37,446 nt of DNA from Actinomycetota bacterium (GTDB lineage: Bacteria > Actinomycetota > Thermoleophilia > RBG-16-64-13). The stretch is taken from positions 1 to 37,446 of the forward strand of contig JAAYJE010000098.1 in the NCBI GenBank assembly GCA_012523095.1, given 5' to 3'. The notes under the pieces are model-generated. The model did not search any database. It was not told the DNA's origin and was given only the letters and a program-made list of their open reading frames with translations. Of the stretch, positions 25,302 to 33,249 are shown one piece after another; within the stretch, counting starts at the first letter, position 1, and the number at the start of each line of letters is the position of its first letter. Position numbers and translations under genes: made by a program.

Positions 25302-26294
25302 ATGTCACTACCTACCGGCGAAGTCATCGGCATCTTGGCGGACAATCTCCGCATCCGTGGGTCGGTGCTCCCCCTCTCCAAGCGGAAGGTGACTCGCTGG
25401 GCGCGAGGCCTGAACCTGCCGCATGGAGGGAGGACCGTGCTTTACACGGGCATGATGTACCAGCTCATCCCCTATATCGAAGGGCTCGTGAAGGCTGAGA
25501 AGCGACTGGGCGATTCTCCCCTCGCCGAACTGACGTGGCTCGGGCGCAAGATCAACCGGTTGGTCAACATCAGCGCCTTCATGGCCCGTCCGTCGGCGAA
25601 ACTGAGAGCGGTCTATAACGAGGTGCCGGTGAACGTGGCCCTGCTCCTCAAGGAGGCAGGGGTGGAGTTCGGCTATCTCTACAAAGACGACCTGTATTCC
25701 GGCGCTCTCGCCCACGATCTGGGCGCCGACGAGGTGGTGGCCGACCATGCCAGGAAGGTGTACGGAGTATTAAGGAAACGGGGGGTCCGTCGGATCATCA
25801 CCATCGATCCGCACACTACCAACATGCTGCGGTCCGTCTATCCCAAGCTCATCCCCGGCTTCGACATCGAGATCAGGAGCTATCTGGAGGTGTTGGCCGA
25901 GAGAGAGCCGATGCTGCGGACGAGCTTGACCGGGGAGCTCGTCATCCATGATCCGTGTGTCTTCGCCCGCTACGAAGGCATTGTCCATGAGCCGCGCCGG
26001 CTGCTCACTGCGACCGGTCTGACACTGAAGGAACCGGAGAAGTCCGGCCGCATGACCTACTGCTGCGGCGGCCCGGTCGAGTCGCTCTACCCTGAGAAGG
26101 CCGAGGCGAACGCCCGCAGGCGGGTGGAGCAACTTCAGGAAGCGGTCCGCGGTTCGGATCAGAGGTCGGACCGGGAGGCGTGCGAGATCGTCACCATGTG
26201 CCCCATGTGCTTCGTCAACCTCGCTGCTGCTGCTCCTGACGGCGTCGCGCTCAACGACATATCTCACTACCTGCGCCGTGCGTACGTATCCTGA
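25302..26294 (+). CDS. HdrB-like CCG-domain protein with a cysteine-free first CCG domain
   Basis: The 330-residue protein follows hdrC with GGGAGCGGGG as ribosome site. The second half has one complete CCG motif: DPC (Cys219), YCCGG (254-255) and CPMC (300, 303), the ligands of a non-cubane 4Fe-4S cluster. The first half is collinear with a CCG domain but has lost every cysteine. Residues 1-218 contain none: the expected P-G-C is TGMM (49-52), CCGALAHDLG has become YSGALAHDLG (132-141) and CPHC has become DPHT (169-172). Canonical HdrB uses two such clusters to reduce CoM-S-S-CoB. This variant can hold only one, so the substrate or mechanism must differ. Confidence 0.85.
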   Translation: MSLPTGEVIGILADNLRIRGSVLPLSKRKVTRWARGLNLPHGGRTVLYTGMMYQLIPYIEGLVKAEKRLGDSPLAELTWLGRKINRLVNISAFMARPSAKLRAVYNEVPVNVALLLKEAGVEFGYLYKDDLYSGALAHDLGADEVVADHARKVYGVLRKRGVRRIITIDPHTTNMLRSVYPKLIPGFDIEIRSYLEVLAEREPMLRTSLTGELVIHDPCVFARYEGIVHEPRRLLTATGLTLKEPEKSGRMTYCCGGPVESLYPEKAEANARRRVEQLQEAVRGSDQRSDREACEIVTMCPMCFVNLAAAAPDGVALNDISHYLRRAYVS

Positions 26295-26330
26295 ATCATT
26301 TCTGACGGAGGAGGTAGGGCGACAGTCGAC

Positions 26331-26777
26331 TCAACCGCCGCTCTCGTTCCTGATATCTGTCACTGCCTGCATCGCGTGATCGGCCAGCCTCTGCATGGCC
26401 GCAGCCCTCTCGTGGAGAGACTCGGCCATGAGTGCCAACACGTCGACGCCCTGTTCGGTGATGACGTACACCCTGCGGCTTGGGCCCGCTTCAGGGGTCT
26501 TCCAGGACGAACTCACCAATCCTTGTCCTTCGAGAGAGCGCAGGAGGCGATACATGCTTCCCGGGTCGATACAGACCAGGTCGGCAGCAAGAGCGTGGAT
26601 CTGTTCGACCAGGTCGTAACCATGAGTAGTTGATTCCGCCAGGGAGGCCAGTATGGAGACCTCGAGCACTGAGCGCCGGTAACGGCCGCCTCCTGGACCT
26701 CCTCTGACGGCGGATTCGTCGAATGAAGCCGGACCGGCCCGGCCTCTGCCTCGACCTCCTCCTCGCTCACGATTCAT
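26331..26777 (-). CDS. PadR-family transcriptional regulator
   Basis: The 148-residue protein has an Arg/Gly-rich N-terminus (NRERGGGRGRGRAG), then the PadR winged helix (SVLEVSILASLAESTTHGYDLVEQI, CIDPGSMYRLLRSLEGQGLVSSSW, RRVYVITEQGVDVL) and a short C-terminal helix for dimerisation. PadR proteins repress by binding palindromes near -10. ATG 26777 overlaps the NifU-like stop by 11 bases, making it the last gene of the cluster-assembly operon. It probably regulates that operon (inference). It is followed by the converging Hdr operon. Confidence 0.85.
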   Translation of the reverse strand: MNRERGGGRGRGRAGPASFDESAVRGGPGGGRYRRSVLEVSILASLAESTTHGYDLVEQIHALAADLVCIDPGSMYRLLRSLEGQGLVSSSWKTPEAGPSRRVYVITEQGVDVLALMAESLHERAAAMQRLADHAMQAVTDIRNESGG

Positions 26778-27165
26778 GTCTCTGTGCAGCCTTCCTGCCG
26801 TTCGTCCTGCCGAAGACGTAATCATCTATGGCCTCACGCAGGGCTGCCGCCGCGTGGTTGGAGCAGTGCTGCTTAGCTTCCGGCAGGCCGCCCAGTGCCA
26901 CCATGATATCAACGTCGTCGAGTTGGTAGGCAGCGTCGACACTGAGGCCGGTCGCCAGTTCGCTCATCATGCTGCAGCACGCGATGGCTGTAGGGCAACC
27001 GAGGACTTTGTGTGTCACCTGTGCAAGGCGGTCGTCATCCACCCGTATCCAGACCTTGAAGCAGTCGCCACAGGCAGGGTCTCCGACCATACCTATGCCG
27101 TCGGCCTCTTCGATCTCACCGACATTACGTGGAGACAAGAAGTGCTCAAGCACTAGTGGTCGCAC
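26767..27165 (-). CDS. NifU/IscU-like Fe-S scaffold protein
   Basis: This 132-residue protein begins LVLEHFLSPRNVGEIEEADG and has GDPACGDCFKV (Cys32, Asp34, Cys35), HKVLGCPTAIACCS (Cys57, 63, 64) and EAKQHCSNHAAAALREAI (Cys101). These correspond to the three scaffold cysteines and the conserved Asp of IscU. It would assemble Fe-S clusters for delivery. Additional cysteines 35 and 64 are not standard. GTG 27165 overlaps the preceding Mrp-NifX gene by 13 bases. GTG 27153 is an alternative that would truncate the first four residues. No IscS-like desulfurase is in this window. Confidence 0.85.
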   Translation of the reverse strand: MRPLVLEHFLSPRNVGEIEEADGIGMVGDPACGDCFKVWIRVDDDRLAQVTHKVLGCPTAIACCSMMSELATGLSVDAAYQLDDVDIMVALGGLPEAKQHCSNHAAAALREAIDDYVFGRTNGRKAAQRHES

Positions 27166-28394
27166 ACGTTTGCCCCCGTCACCAGCGAATCGTCTAAGAA
27201 CTGACGAACGACCGTCTCCGGCTCCGCCACCGGTGCGCCGGTGATCACGCTCACGCCTTGTTGTGCGAACAACTGCTGGGCCCGCGAGCCCATGCCACCG
27301 GCGATGATGTGTCCGGCCCCCTTGTCGGCCAGCCAGGCTGGAAGCAGGCCGGGCTCGTGTTCGGGAGCGGGGAGGATGGTTATGTTCAGCACCCGCTTGG
27401 ACGATCTGTCGACGTCTATGAGGGTGAATTCCTGGCAGTGGCCGAAGTGGGGACAAAGCAGCCCGTTGCTGGTCGGCACGGCAAAGCGGATGACGGAGTC
27501 GGCGTCTTCGAGAGCCGCCACGTCCTGTGGCGTCGCCACCGCAGTCTCGCCGTCGGTGTCTGTGGCAGCATCGACCTCGTCCGTCTCAAGCGCGAGGATG
27601 GGCTCTACCGCTTTGGAGAACTCCGCCGCCGCCGCGCTCTTGGAGTAGTGGTAGATGTAGGGTTTTCCAGAGTCACCGGCTTCGACGATCGCGGGATCGA
27701 GTGGCACGCTGGCCAGGAGGGGTACGCCGGCCTTCGCCGCCATGTCCGCGCCTCCGCCCTTGCTGAATATGTGGGTCACCTCTCCGCACTTGGGGCAGAC
27801 GAACCCTGCCATGTTCTCGATCACGCCAAGGACTCGGAGGTCGAGGAGTTCGCAGAACTTGATCGAACGGCGCACGTTCGCGAGGGCCGTCTCCTGCGGC
27901 GTGGTGACGATGATGGCCCCGTCCATCTTTCCGATGGCTTGGCAAACCGCCAGCGGTTCGTCACCCGTGCCCGGAGGGGAGTCGATGATCAGATAGTCGA
28001 GGTCGCCCCACTCGACCTCCCCCAAGAATTGCTCGATGGCGACTGCCTTCATGGGACCACGCCAGACCACAGCCCCGTCACGTTCTCCCAGCAGGAAGCC
28101 GATGGACATGACCTTGAGATTCTCACCCACGGGGATGGGCGCCAGGGCCTCACCCTCCATGGCCACTGGGGCGCCGTTCAGGCCCAGGAGCTGCGGAACA
28201 GTCGGGCCATGCAGATCGACGTCGAGCAGCCCGACTTGCTTACCTTCGAGAGCCAGCGCCGTGGCCAGGTTGACGGACACTGTGCTCTTGCCTACCCCGC
28301 CCTTCCCGGACAGGACTATGATCTTATGCTTCACTTTGGCCATCCTGGCCTTCACCAAGGGCGCTCGTTCATTGCCCTGATGCGCGCAATCCAT
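27153..28394 (-). CDS. Mrp/NBP35-family ATPase fused to a NifX/NifB-like (Fe-Mo-co binding) domain
   Basis: The 413-residue protein opens with a short Cys-containing tail, then the deviant Walker A SGKGGVGKST (29-38), DVDLHGPTVPQLLGL, YLIIDSPPGTGDEPL and ENMAGFVCPKCGE, all diagnostic of Mrp/NBP35 Fe-S carrier ATPases. An Asp/Ala-rich linker leads to a C-terminal domain of about 110 residues (IRFAVPTSNGLLCPHFGHCQEF, AGHIIAGGMGSRAQQLFAQQGVSVITG) belonging to the dinitrogenase iron-molybdenum cofactor family. The fusion suggests an ATPase that loads a cluster and a domain that holds a metallocofactor. ATG 28394 has AAGGAG five bases upstream and lies two bases after the preceding stop. Confidence 0.88.
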   Translation of the reverse strand: MDCAHQGNERAPLVKARMAKVKHKIIVLSGKGGVGKSTVSVNLATALALEGKQVGLLDVDLHGPTVPQLLGLNGAPVAMEGEALAPIPVGENLKVMSIGFLLGERDGAVVWRGPMKAVAIEQFLGEVEWGDLDYLIIDSPPGTGDEPLAVCQAIGKMDGAIIVTTPQETALANVRRSIKFCELLDLRVLGVIENMAGFVCPKCGEVTHIFSKGGGADMAAKAGVPLLASVPLDPAIVEAGDSGKPYIYHYSKSAAAAEFSKAVEPILALETDEVDAATDTDGETAVATPQDVAALEDADSVIRFAVPTSNGLLCPHFGHCQEFTLIDVDRSSKRVLNITILPAPEHEPGLLPAWLADKGAGHIIAGGMGSRAQQLFAQQGVSVITGAPVAEPETVVRQFLDDSLVTGANVCDH

Positions 28395-28396
28395 GT

Positions 28397-29404
28397 CTAC
28401 TCCTTCGGTTCCTCGAGTCTGTCTTCTAAGATTCTCCACATATCTCTGATCTGATCGGCGACCGGACTGCCGCCGTATTCTATGATGCTCTTGCCCTCGA
28501 CCTGAGCTCGGATAACCGCTGTATCGTAGCTGAGTTCGCCCACCACGGAAAGGCCGCGGGCCGTACAGACCTCGCGGATGCGTCCGGCCATGTCCGGGTT
28601 GAGGTCGGTCTTATTGATACAGACCGCCAGGCTCAGGCCGAAGCCCTGCACGAGTTCGGCGGCCCGCTCGAGATCGTGGGCCCCCGAGACGGTCGGTTCG
28701 GTGACGGCAAGCACCAGGTCCGCGCCGGTCACCGAGGCTATGACCGGGCAGCCGATACCAGGGGGGCCGTCCACCAGGATCAAACCGGCACCGATCTCTC
28801 GTGCCAGCGACACTGCTTGTTCTCTCACCAGGGTAACGAGTTTTCCGGAGTTCTCTCCGCCGATGCTGAGCCGGGCATGCACGAGGGGACCGTGGCGTGT
28901 ATCGGACACGAACCACTCCCCGCGCTCGGCGTCGAGCATCTCTATCGCACCTGAGGTGCAGACGCGGGCGCAGAGGCCACATCCTTCGCATGAGATCGGG
29001 TCGACCGTATAGACCGATCTGCCGTCTGCGTCGACCACAAGACGGATGGCGTCGAAGCGGCAGTGATCCATACAGTCTCCGCAGGCGCTGCACCGATCCG
29101 CTATGATGCGGGCCTCTTTGCCCGAAATGAAGGTCTCGTGGTGCCTCCGTTTGGGGTTCAACACTAGGTGCAGGTCCGCTGCATCGACGTCGCAATCGGC
29201 TAGTACTTTGGCGGTAGCGAGGGTTGCGAGCGCGGCCACGACACTGGTCTTGCCGGTGCCTCCCTTGCCACTCAAGACCACCAGCTGCTTGGGCGTGGAT
29301 TCTGGGGCGGCCGGCGTCTGTTCTGAGACGGCCGGTTCGGATTCCGAGACGGTCGGTCCGGGTTCTGAGACGCCCTTTGTAGGTTCCTGCTCGGGGCCGC
29401 TCAC
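28397..29404 (-). CDS. MinD-superfamily P-loop ATPase with inserted ferredoxin domain (A)
   Basis: The 335-residue protein starts at GTG 29404 overlapping the previous stop as GTGA. A Ser/Glu/Pro-rich tail of about 38 residues precedes Walker A SGKGGTGKTSV, then an inserted ferredoxin with CSACGDCMDHC and CEGCGLCARVC, then ILVDGPPGIGCPVIASVTGADLVLAVTEPT. This family occurs in pairs in anaerobes beside NifX-like genes and is thought to act in Fe-S or metallocluster assembly. The target is unknown. It differs from its neighbour by its long N-terminal tail. Confidence 0.88.
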   Translation of the reverse strand: MSGPEQEPTKGVSEPGPTVSESEPAVSEQTPAAPESTPKQLVVLSGKGGTGKTSVVAALATLATAKVLADCDVDAADLHLVLNPKRRHHETFISGKEARIIADRCSACGDCMDHCRFDAIRLVVDADGRSVYTVDPISCEGCGLCARVCTSGAIEMLDAERGEWFVSDTRHGPLVHARLSIGGENSGKLVTLVREQAVSLAREIGAGLILVDGPPGIGCPVIASVTGADLVLAVTEPTVSGAHDLERAAELVQGFGLSLAVCINKTDLNPDMAGRIREVCTARGLSVVGELSYDTAVIRAQVEGKSIIEYGGSPVADQIRDMWRILEDRLEEPKE

Positions 29405-30264
29405 AGTGTGACCCTTTGGTGGATCCGCGCCCTGAGGTCGGAGGCGAACGTTTGCAGCATGGAGGCGAAGGATGGGTCGTTGGCGGCGAAGATCTCGCCC
29501 CGAGAGCAGGCTTCGGCTATGCGTCGGTCATCGGGGATCCTCAGAAGGACAGGTACGTCCTCAGCGGCGCAGTACTCATCCACACGGTCGTCCCCGATGT
29601 CCGCGCGGTTGACCACCACTCCACACGGGATGGACATCTGGCGGGCCGTCTGCACCGCCGGCACCAGATCGTGCAATCCGAATGGAGTGGGTTCTGTGAC
29701 GAGGACGGCGAAGTCCGCGCCACGCATGGTCTCCACCGCGGGACAGGCCACCCCTGGAGGCGCATCTATGATGACGGTGTCGAGTGGAGGAGCCGTATCC
29801 AGGTCTTTGACGGCCTGAATGACCGGAGTGGAGCGGGCTTCACCGATGTTCAGCCGTCCCCAACGGAAGTAGATGCCGTTGACCAACCCTGAACCGACCA
29901 CACCGATTTGTCGCTCGTTTTCAGTGATGGCTTCCTCGGGGCACACGTAGGCGCATACCCCGCAGGCGTGGCAGAGTTCAGGGAGGAGGAGGGGCGGCCC
30001 GGGCAGGGCGAGTAGCGCGTGGAACTCGCAGGCCCGGGCACAGAGACCGCAGCCGGTGCAGGCGTCTTCGTCTATCACCGGGATGAGTGTGCCCACCGGT
30101 TCTGTCGCATCGAATGGAGGTTTGAGGTAGAGGTGACAATTGGGCTCCTCCACGTCACAGTCAAGGAGCCCGACGGATCCTTCGTGGGCAAGGGCTGTAG
30201 CCAGGTTGACCGACAGCGTTGTCTTGCCGGTGCCACCTTTACCGCTGGCGATGGCGATCTTCAT
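29401..30264 (-). CDS. MinD-superfamily P-loop ATPase with inserted ferredoxin domain (B)
   Basis: This 287-residue paralogue of the next gene has Walker A SGKGGTGKTTLSVNLA, DCDVEEPNCHLYLKP, an inserted ferredoxin with CTGCGLCARAC and CHACGVCAYVCP, then VIIDAPPGVACPAVETMRGADFAVLVTEPTPFG. The pair may form a heterodimer, each contributing a P-loop and two clusters (inference). ATG 30264 begins the ATPase motif directly, 16 bases after the NifX stop, with only a weak ACCGGG upstream. The open frame extends 11 codons further, into the NifX gene. Confidence 0.88.
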   Translation of the reverse strand: MKIAIASGKGGTGKTTLSVNLATALAHEGSVGLLDCDVEEPNCHLYLKPPFDATEPVGTLIPVIDEDACTGCGLCARACEFHALLALPGPPLLLPELCHACGVCAYVCPEEAITENERQIGVVGSGLVNGIYFRWGRLNIGEARSTPVIQAVKDLDTAPPLDTVIIDAPPGVACPAVETMRGADFAVLVTEPTPFGLHDLVPAVQTARQMSIPCGVVVNRADIGDDRVDEYCAAEDVPVLLRIPDDRRIAEACSRGEIFAANDPSFASMLQTFASDLRARIHQRVTL

Positions 30265-30280
30265 CCCGGTATCGTAGCTT

Positions 30281-30640
30281 CTACCAGTGGCCGTCAACGT
30301 CTGCCGCCGGCGCGAGTTCGAGTTTGCCCTCCTCGAACTGGGTCAACACTTCGTCGACCCGGCCGCCTGAGGTCAAATAGACGTCTATGCCTGCGGCCTT
30401 CAGGGCTCGGAAGGCCTTCGGTCCGCAGTGGCCGGTAATCAGGACCGTGGCTCCGCTGTCGATAACGGACTGAGCAGCCTGTATACCTGCGCCCTGGGCT
30501 GCGTTCATGCCGGCCTGGTTGTCGACGGCCTGCACGGTGCGCTCAGGTGTATCCACGATAAGCAGGTATCGGCCTCTCCCGAAGCGCTGATCTACGGTGC
30601 TCGACAAATCTGGTCCTGCGGCGGTGACTGCGATCTTCAC
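30281..30640 (-). CDS. NifX/NifB-like dinitrogenase iron-molybdenum cofactor-family protein
   Basis: The 119-residue protein (GTG start, AGGAG six bases upstream) is a stand-alone NifX-type domain: MKIAVTAAGPDLSSTVDQRFGRGRYLL, GAGIQAAQSVIDSGATVLITGHCGPKAFRALKAAGIDVY, ending in an acidic tail. Such domains bind Fe-S or Fe-Mo precursors. In organisms without nitrogenase they accompany MinD ATPases in pathways that are not defined. No nif structural gene is visible here. It duplicates the C-terminal domain of the Mrp fusion in the same operon. Confidence 0.88.
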   Translation of the reverse strand: MKIAVTAAGPDLSSTVDQRFGRGRYLLIVDTPERTVQAVDNQAGMNAAQGAGIQAAQSVIDSGATVLITGHCGPKAFRALKAAGIDVYLTSGGRVDEVLTQFEEGKLELAPAADVDGHW

Positions 30641-30667
30641 TTGATGCTCCTCTCGTTGTTTGTCAGG

Positions 30668-31309
30668 TTACGTCGTACGATTTCTTCGGTTGCCGCGACG
30701 ATCGGCCTTGTTCATGAGTCCGCGCTCCATGCGGCGTCCGGCTCTCGAGCCTCGCCCGCATCCCATGCCACGCCCGCCCCCCGGACTTTGTCTTCGCCCC
30801 GGACCTTGCCCTCGCCCCGGACCTTGCCCTCGCCCCGACTGCGCGCGGCTCCCGCTCGACAGTCCGTGCGCGTCGGCATCGAAGCCTACTGGGCTCCAAG
30901 CGTCACTCTTCTTGCGGTCCAAGACATAGGTAGCGATTGTGAAAAGCCCGGACAGAGCCTTCTCTACAAGGTTCAGCCGGGAGGTCTTGGCGGCGCCAGC
31001 TCGAGAGCTCATCTCATTGGTTCTCGCGACGGCGCCGATGGAGTTCGAGGAAGCCCGGGTCCAGGTCTGTTGCGGGTGTCCGGTCTGAGCGGGAGCTCCA
31101 GAAGGGACGGCTGAGGTCGGTGCGTGCGTCTCTACCGGCTCAACGGAGATGATGGCGCCCGTAAGGCATACGTCGACACAACGTCCACAGGACGTACAAA
31201 GAGATTCATCGATCACGGCCGCGTTGCCCTGGACAGAGATGGCTCCGTGACTGCACGCGTCGATGCATATACCGCAACCGGTACAGAGGTACTCGTCTAC
31301 ATAAATCAT
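30668..31309 (-). CDS. Two-cluster ferredoxin with Gly/Arg-rich C-terminal tail
   Basis: The 213-residue protein begins MIYVDEYLCTGCGICIDAC and has a second site CTSCGRCVDVC, giving two 4Fe-4S clusters within 55 residues. A Ser/Ala/Thr-rich linker and a helical piece (LVEKALSGLFTIATYVL) follow. The tail is dominated by Gly, Arg and Pro (GRGQGP repeats, then GMGCGRGSRAGRRMERG), resembling DUF5320-like sequences next to NifX genes. The basic tail could bind nucleic acid or acidic partners (inference). ATG 31309 has GAGAG upstream; ATG 31321 is an alternative. It heads the cluster-assembly operon and has a good promoter. Confidence 0.8.
   Translation of the reverse strand: MIYVDEYLCTGCGICIDACSHGAISVQGNAAVIDESLCTSCGRCVDVCLTGAIISVEPVETHAPTSAVPSGAPAQTGHPQQTWTRASSNSIGAVARTNEMSSRAGAAKTSRLNLVEKALSGLFTIATYVLDRKKSDAWSPVGFDADAHGLSSGSRAQSGRGQGPGRGQGPGRRQSPGGGRGMGCGRGSRAGRRMERGLMNKADRRGNRRNRTT
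30795..30838 (-). repeat. 18-bp tandem repeat encoding GRGQGP units
   Basis: An 18-base unit occurs at 30795-30812 and 30813-30830, with a partial third copy to 30838. It encodes the GRGQGP hexapeptides of the ferredoxin tail and may vary in number between strains. Confidence 0.8.
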
Positions 31310-31326
31310 GCTCTCTCGCATCTATA

Positions 31327-31371
31327 TGCAAATTGCACTTATATATAAGCACCAGATGCCCCGCGCGTCAA
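31327..31371 (-). promoter_or_regulatory. Promoter and operator-like dyad of the cluster-assembly operon
   Basis: On the minus strand TTGACG (31371-31366) and TATATA (31347-31342) are 18 bases apart; TTATAT one base earlier gives 17. The predicted start near 31335 falls inside the perfect dyad TGCAA-A-TTGCA (31327-31337), an ideal place for a repressor. The flanking TCTATATGCAA (31321-31331) recurs exactly at 33252-33262. Confidence 0.6.
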
Positions 31372-31470
31372 GAGCGAAACCTCTCGCCCAGTCCGGCCGG
31401 TGCGCAGTAGGTCTTCTCGCCACTGCCGACCGTCCGAATACGTAGTCGCGTGCGGGTCTATGGGGACCCA

Positions 31471-33177
31471 TTACCTCTCCCGAGCGAACGGCCAGGCCAT
31501 GATGCCGCCCTCCATGACCCGTACATTCCGCCAGCCATTGGCTTCGAGTACGAGTGCCGCCTCGTAGCCGCGTAGCGATATCTTGCAGAAGCACACGATC
31601 TCTGTGTCTTTGTCGGTCGGCAGTTCGTGGAGTCGTTTGCGCAAGGCGCCCAGTGGTATCAACGTCTCACCGATGCCCAGGCGCATGGCCTCGAACTCGT
31701 CCGGACCCCGTACGTCGAGAAGATACGGCGGCGTCGCCGAGCCGGCCCTCTCCTTGACCTCCATCGCCGAGACCCCCTTGAGGCGGCCCTTCAGCTTGTT
31801 CTGCATCAGATGTGCGGTGCAGATGAGGTGGTCGATCGCCAGAGAGAAGGGGGGAGCGTAAGGCAGATCGGCATTCACCAGATCCTCGACTGTGAGGCCT
31901 CCCTGGATGGCCATGGCCCACTGCGCGACCTGCTTCGCCACGGCTCCCGGGCCCACGCATTGGGCGCCGAGAATACGGCCGGTGGACCGTTCGGCCACCA
32001 GCTTCGTGACCAGCAGCTTACCTTCCATGAAGCCCGGCTTGTCCGGGCTGGCATTGATGACCGTGGTGATATCGTCGAACCCATTCTCGCGGGCGGTGCG
32101 TTCGGAGATGCCGGTGGTGCCCGCAGAGAAGTCGAATATCTTGCAGATGCCGGTGCTGATCGTGCCGGGGAAAGTGACGGTGTTACCAAGGACCGCGTTC
32201 TCTCCGGCCACGCGCCCTTCGAGGTTGGCCAGGTCACCGTACGGTGCATGGACCTTCTTGCCTGTGATGCGGTGCACTACCTCGATGCAATCGCCCGCTG
32301 CGTAGATGTGGGGATCTGAGGTCTGCATGTACTCGTTGACCACGATGCCGCCTGTGACCCCGATCTCCAAGCCGCTTTCGCGGGCGAGGGTGCTGTTGGG
32401 TTTCACACCGACGGCCACCACCGCGAGTTCACAAGATAACTCGGTGCCGTTGGTCAGCTTGACTCCGACAAGCCTGCCGTTCTCGCCCAGGAATTCCGCC
32501 AATCCGTTCTCGGTGAATACATTCACCGTTTTGGTGCGTAAGTGGTTCTCGACAAGTTTGGCCAGCTCCCAATCCAGGAAGGTGAGTAGTTGTGGCAACA
32601 GCTCGACCACCGAGAGTTCGATACCGGCGAGATTCAGGGCCTCGCACGTCTCGATGCCGATCAGGCCTCCGCCGATCACGACGGCCTTTTTGATCTTCTT
32701 CTCGTCACGGATCTTCCTTAGGAAGTCGGCATCGGCCATGGTCTGCAGTGTCGTGATCCCTTCGAGCTCTCGTCCGGGGACGGGCGGGATGGTGGGGGTG
32801 GCCCCTGTTGCTATGACCAAAGAATCGTATGGGACTTGCTCGGTCTCCCCGGTCTTCAGATCTCGGCAGAGGACCGTCTGTCCGGCCCGATCTATTGACA
32901 GCGCTTCGGTCCCCGTCTTGGCCACGATGCTCTTGGCGTTGATGTAGTAGACGGGATCACGGACCACGCCTGTAGCGCTGGATAGAAGCGCGCTTCGGTC
33001 GTCGAAGAAGCCGCCCACATAGTACGGATATCCACAGGAGGCCATCGACAGTTCGGGGGTCTTCTGGATGATCGTGACGTCGGCGTTCTCGTCGATACGT
33101 CTGGCCTTGGCTGCAGCCTTGGGTCCGGCGGCGGAGCCGCCTATGACGACGATCTTCTTGTTGGCTGTCCTAGGCAT
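31471..33177 (-). CDS. CoA-disulfide reductase-like flavoprotein fused to a rhodanese domain
   Basis: The 568-residue protein has the pyridine-nucleotide-disulfide oxidoreductase core: VVIGGSAAGPKAAAKAR, the single active cysteine in SMASCGYPYYVGG (Cys48), SLVIATGATPTIPP, NADH site VVIGGGLIGIETCEALN and IYAAGDCIEV. A C-terminal rhodanese domain (about 475-568) contains LLDVRGPDEFE and the active loop VCFCKISLRGYEAA (Cys531, with Cys529 close by). Such CoADR-RHD enzymes reduce CoA persulfide, polysulfide or disulfides with NAD(P)H. This fits a sulfur-handling role next to the TusA/Hdr operon. ATG 33177 is preceded by GGGAGG with a six-base spacer. It is divergent from the DUF364 gene. Confidence 0.9.
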   Translation of the reverse strand: MPRTANKKIVVIGGSAAGPKAAAKARRIDENADVTIIQKTPELSMASCGYPYYVGGFFDDRSALLSSATGVVRDPVYYINAKSIVAKTGTEALSIDRAGQTVLCRDLKTGETEQVPYDSLVIATGATPTIPPVPGRELEGITTLQTMADADFLRKIRDEKKIKKAVVIGGGLIGIETCEALNLAGIELSVVELLPQLLTFLDWELAKLVENHLRTKTVNVFTENGLAEFLGENGRLVGVKLTNGTELSCELAVVAVGVKPNSTLARESGLEIGVTGGIVVNEYMQTSDPHIYAAGDCIEVVHRITGKKVHAPYGDLANLEGRVAGENAVLGNTVTFPGTISTGICKIFDFSAGTTGISERTARENGFDDITTVINASPDKPGFMEGKLLVTKLVAERSTGRILGAQCVGPGAVAKQVAQWAMAIQGGLTVEDLVNADLPYAPPFSLAIDHLICTAHLMQNKLKGRLKGVSAMEVKERAGSATPPYLLDVRGPDEFEAMRLGIGETLIPLGALRKRLHELPTDKDTEIVCFCKISLRGYEAALVLEANGWRNVRVMEGGIMAWPFARER

Positions 33178-33249
33178 TCATGACCTCCCGTGTGTCGCAC
33201 GATCCACAAGGACACAGCCATTATTCCCTATCGTCGGAGACTGTACTAT

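Noticed and set aside
27258-28454. Plus-strand open frame of 398 codons opposite the Mrp-NifX gene
   Set aside because: It is antisense to a well-supported protein, with no ribosome site and no recognisable domain.
30760-30840. CRISPR-like repeat array
   Set aside because: The units are contiguous 18-bp repeats without spacers and lie in frame within a coding sequence.
26331-31309. Nitrogen fixation genes
   Set aside because: NifX- and NifU-like domains are present but there is no nifHDK, nifEN or nifB radical-SAM gene; such domains are common in non-diazotrophic anaerobes.
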